A stretch of DNA of 64,000 nucleotides from Treponema sp. (GTDB lineage: Bacteria > Spirochaetota > Spirochaetia > Treponematales > Treponemataceae). Positions 61,384 to 64,000 of the stretch are shown piece by piece; the stretch's first letter is position 1; each line of letters opens with the position of its first letter. The notes beneath the pieces are model-generated. The model worked only from the letters and a program-made list of their open reading frames with translations. It made no database searches and was not told the origin of the DNA. The stretch spans positions 1 to 64,000 of the forward strand of contig JAILON010000007.1 of NCBI GenBank assembly GCA_024690865.1. Direction: 5' to 3'. Both the position numbers and the translations under genes were made by a program.

Positions 61384-64000
61384 GCTTTCCCCACGTGGCA
61401 AACGCAGATTCATCATCTTCTTCTTGTCGATGGTCATCGGCTTTGTTGCCCAGTTCCAGGGGTCGCACTTCTTGTACAAGAGGTCCCAGGACAGGAGACT
61501 GCGGGGAGAGCTGGAGCAGATTCTCCGGCAGATCAGCGCCACCAAGAGCGAGACCCTGCTGTGCGTCCATACGATGGCCTCCAACCCGGTACTGGAGGAG
61601 TTCTTCCTGAACCCGGACGGAAATATGAGTCAGGAGACGGTGCAGGCTTCCTGCCAGAAGTACGAGAACAGCCTGCCCCCGTCCTGTATAACCTTCTTTG
61701 TTTCCGACAAGGATTTGCGCTACTACGAGAACGGTGTGTTCCAATACCGGGTGTTCCCTCCGTCGGCTCAGGACGGCTGGTACGAAGCTGCCTACGAGGA
61801 GGACTACTGCCTCATTACCAAGGAGACGGACTCCCTTTCCCGGAGGAGCTGGCTGCGCATGAGCGTCCCCGTGTACCGGGCAGACGGCAGGAAGTCGGGA
61901 ATCGCCGGAATCCGTATGCCGGTGGATGCGATGGGCGACTTGCTGCATATTCCGTGGTCCGAACGGAACAAGTACCTGCTCCTGCGCGACGAGGACGGGA
62001 ACTTCGCAAGCTTCTATGCCTTGTCCGACAGAATTGAGGAGAAGGCCATGCTGTACGGCCTGCAGGAAGAATTGAAGCAGCTTCCCCTGAAGCATGCCGG
62101 CATACTGCAGGGGACTTCCAGCCTTGGGGAATTCCAGCTTTCCCCGCTTGGCGACAACTGGTCGCTCCTCCTTATATACCCCTTCTCTGTGGGGAGCTAT
62201 ATCTTCAGCCACGCATTCATGTTCGGCATCCTCCTCTTCGTAACTGCGATTATATTCAGCATCGTGCAGACCCGCCGCTACATCAGGGAGAACAAGATTA
62301 TCCGCGAGCAGAAGAAGGAGATAGAGCTCCTGAACGAGAACCAGAGCCGCTTCTTCTCCAGCATGAGCCATGAAATACGCACGCCCATAAATACGATAAT
62401 CGGGCTGGACGAGATGATACTGCGGGAAGACATCTCCGAAGAGGTTGCCGAGGATGCCCGCGGCATAGCCGGTGCGAGCAACATGCTGCTTGCCCTCATA
62501 AACGACATACTGGACATGTCAAAGCTGACGAACGGCAAGATGGAGATTGTCCACGCGCCCTACGACACGGGGACGATGCTGCTGGACATCATCAACATGA
62601 TTATGGTCAAGGCAAAGGAGAAGGGGCTGGAATTCCAGGTAGACATTGCTCCGGACATTCCATCCTCCCTCCTTGGCGACGAGGTGCGTATTAAGCAGGT
62701 GCTGCTCAACCTCCTGAGCAATGCGGTCAAGTATACCAGGGAGGGCACGGTTGCCTTCAAGGTCCGCTGCGAGCATCTTGGCTACGGCGTGGTCAACGTC
62801 ACCTTCTCCGTGGAGGACACGGGAATCGGCGTGAAAAAGGAGAGCATCCCCTACCTCTTCGATGCGTTCAAGCGCGTAGACGTGCAGAAGAACCACATGA
62901 TCGAAGGTACGGGCCTGGGGCTTTCCATCGTGAAGCAGCTTGTGGAACTGATGGGCGGCACGATTGACGTGCGGAGCATCTACCTGCGCGGTTCCACCTT
63001 TACCGTGACGCTCAGCCAGGAGGTGGTCAATCCGGAGGCCATCGGGGAGCTGGACCTGAAGTCCCGGTCCGGGCATGGACGCGTCGTCTACAAGCAGTCC
63101 TTCGAGGCTCCCTCTGCCCGCATCCTCATCGTCGATGACAACGAGATGAACCTGACGGTGGAGACGAAGCTTTTGCGCGGCACCAAGATTCAGGTGGACA
63201 CGGCGGACAGCGGCAAGAAAGCCCTCGCCATGGCCCAGGTCACGCGCTACAATGTGATACTGATGGACCACCTGATGCCGGGCATGGACGGCATAACCTG
63301 CCTGCATGAAATCCGCAACCAGCCCGGCGGACTCAACAGGAGCACGCCTGCCATCGCGCTGACCGCCAACGCGGGGCGCAAGAACGAGCTTCTGTACGAG
63401 CGGGAGGGCTTTGACAGCTACCTGTCCAAGCCCGTGAACGGCGAACAGCTGGAGAGCATGCTGCTTGCATTCCTGCCGGATGACCTCGTCATGCTGCGTG
63501 GCGAAAGCATCCGGGTGCGGGAATCTGTCTCTTCGCGAAAGCTTTCCTCCCGCAAGATGCCCCTGCTCATCTCTACTGACAGCGTCTGCGACATACCCCT
63601 CCCCATGCTCCGCAGCTTGGGAATTCCCATCCTGTCTACTCCGATCGTCACGGACGAGGGCTATTTCAAGGACAACCTGGAGGTGGATACGGATTCCCTC
63701 CTCTACTACATTCAGAACACGGGCAAGACCGTCGTGTCCAAGGATCCGTCCGTCGAGGAGTACGAGGAATTCTTCGCGCGGCAGCTGCAGAAGACGCAGT
63801 ACCTCATCCACATAACGATGTCCTCCCGCCTGGGGAACTCCTTTGCCAATGCGTGCCAGGCCGCCAAATCGTTCGACAACGTGACCGTCGTGGACTCCCT
63901 GCTCATTTCCAGCAGTATGGGGATGCTGGTGCTGCAGGCCCGGCAGTTCGCCAGGGAGACCCCTTCGCCGCAGATGGTCCTGGAAAAGATAGAGGATTAC
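61373..64000 (+). CDS. Hybrid histidine kinase fused to a DegV domain (partial)
   Basis: 876 codons are visible and the frame runs off the window. Order: TM1 (11-27), extracytoplasmic sensor (about 30-275), TM2 (281-300), HisKA with His333 in SHEIRTPIN, HATPase (NAVKYTREG, DTGIGV, GTGLGLS), receiver with Asp632 in LMDHLMPGMDG, then from about residue 729 a DegV domain (LLISTDSVCDIPLPMLRSLG ... IHITMSSRLGNSFANA). DegV proteins bind fatty acids for FakA kinase. Start overlaps the previous gene by 11 bp. Confidence 0.93.
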   Translation, partial: MKHKLSPRGKRRFIIFFLSMVIGFVAQFQGSHFLYKRSQDRRLRGELEQILRQISATKSETLLCVHTMASNPVLEEFFLNPDGNMSQETVQASCQKYENSLPPSCITFFVSDKDLRYYENGVFQYRVFPPSAQDGWYEAAYEEDYCLITKETDSLSRRSWLRMSVPVYRADGRKSGIAGIRMPVDAMGDLLHIPWSERNKYLLLRDEDGNFASFYALSDRIEEKAMLYGLQEELKQLPLKHAGILQGTSSLGEFQLSPLGDNWSLLLIYPFSVGSYIFSHAFMFGILLFVTAIIFSIVQTRRYIRENKIIREQKKEIELLNENQSRFFSSMSHEIRTPINTIIGLDEMILREDISEEVAEDARGIAGASNMLLALINDILDMSKLTNGKMEIVHAPYDTGTMLLDIINMIMVKAKEKGLEFQVDIAPDIPSSLLGDEVRIKQVLLNLLSNAVKYTREGTVAFKVRCEHLGYGVVNVTFSVEDTGIGVKKESIPYLFDAFKRVDVQKNHMIEGTGLGLSIVKQLVELMGGTIDVRSIYLRGSTFTVTLSQEVVNPEAIGELDLKSRSGHGRVVYKQSFEAPSARILIVDDNEMNLTVETKLLRGTKIQVDTADSGKKALAMAQVTRYNVILMDHLMPGMDGITCLHEIRNQPGGLNRSTPAIALTANAGRKNELLYEREGFDSYLSKPVNGEQLESMLLAFLPDDLVMLRGESIRVRESVSSRKLSSRKMPLLISTDSVCDIPLPMLRSLGIPILSTPIVTDEGYFKDNLEVDTDSLLYYIQNTGKTVVSKDPSVEEYEEFFARQLQKTQYLIHITMSSRLGNSFANACQAAKSFDNVTVVDSLLISSSMGMLVLQARQFARETPSPQMVLEKIEDY

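Overview
The window reads as chromosomal DNA of a Treponema-like spirochaete with fairly high G+C. This is an inference, not a marker-gene identification. It rests on the many spirochaete-style lipoprotein signals, the secreted cyclophilin-FKBP fusion, the rpmH-rnpA-yidD-yidC-jag block, several exported proteins of a kind common in treponemes, and the hybrid kinases and chemotaxis receptor. Most intergenic regions carry short tandem arrays or copies of a roughly 50-bp palindromic repeat.

Layout. 1-11.1 kb: a 22-bp tandem array, then luxS, yebC, ruvC, a flavin reductase, an Isf-like flavoprotein with a candidate small RNA upstream, a GH5 glucanase, ilvN and exported proteins including one HESWH zinc-protease-like protein. 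11.1-17.4 kb: clpB with a hairpin-rich leader, a second 22-bp array, a YchJ/SEC-C protein, comM and tRNA-Leu. 17.4-24.1 kb: a chemotaxis receptor and the ribosome/membrane-insertion cluster rpmH-rnpA-yidD-yidC-jag. 24.2-31.4 kb: exported or lipid-anchored proteins (PPIase fusion, CAP protein, two tandem M48 proteases), a DUF2804 protein, tRNA-Cys and an atypical thioredoxin-reductase-like flavoprotein. 31.5-42.2 kb: DUF456, an ECF vitamin-type transporter coupled to a class A PBP (PBP1C type), an acyl-CoA synthetase, and a MerR-type regulator with a GyrI-like partner.

42.3-52.4 kb is an island of visibly lower G+C. It begins with an Rpn-type PD-(D/E)XK protein. Then comes a six-gene leftward operon: a short dynamin-like GTPase, a long dynamin-like GTPase, a glycine-zipper membrane protein, a HerA/DUF87 ATPase, a WHH-type HNH nuclease (toxin) and a small putative immunity protein. 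Upstream of the operon is a truncated WYL-type HTH regulator with ten copies of a 5-bp repeat just after its start codon, a likely phase-variation switch. The island ends near tRNA-Ala. This is the best candidate for an undescribed defence or conflict system.

52.6-64 kb: TetR regulator, VanZ-like protein, polytopic membrane protein and a GtrB-like glycosyltransferase on the minus strand. A four-gene phosphorelay operon follows on the plus strand: pseudo-receiver/Hpt, response regulator, and two hybrid histidine kinases. The last kinase runs off the window end and is fused to a DegV fatty-acid-binding domain.
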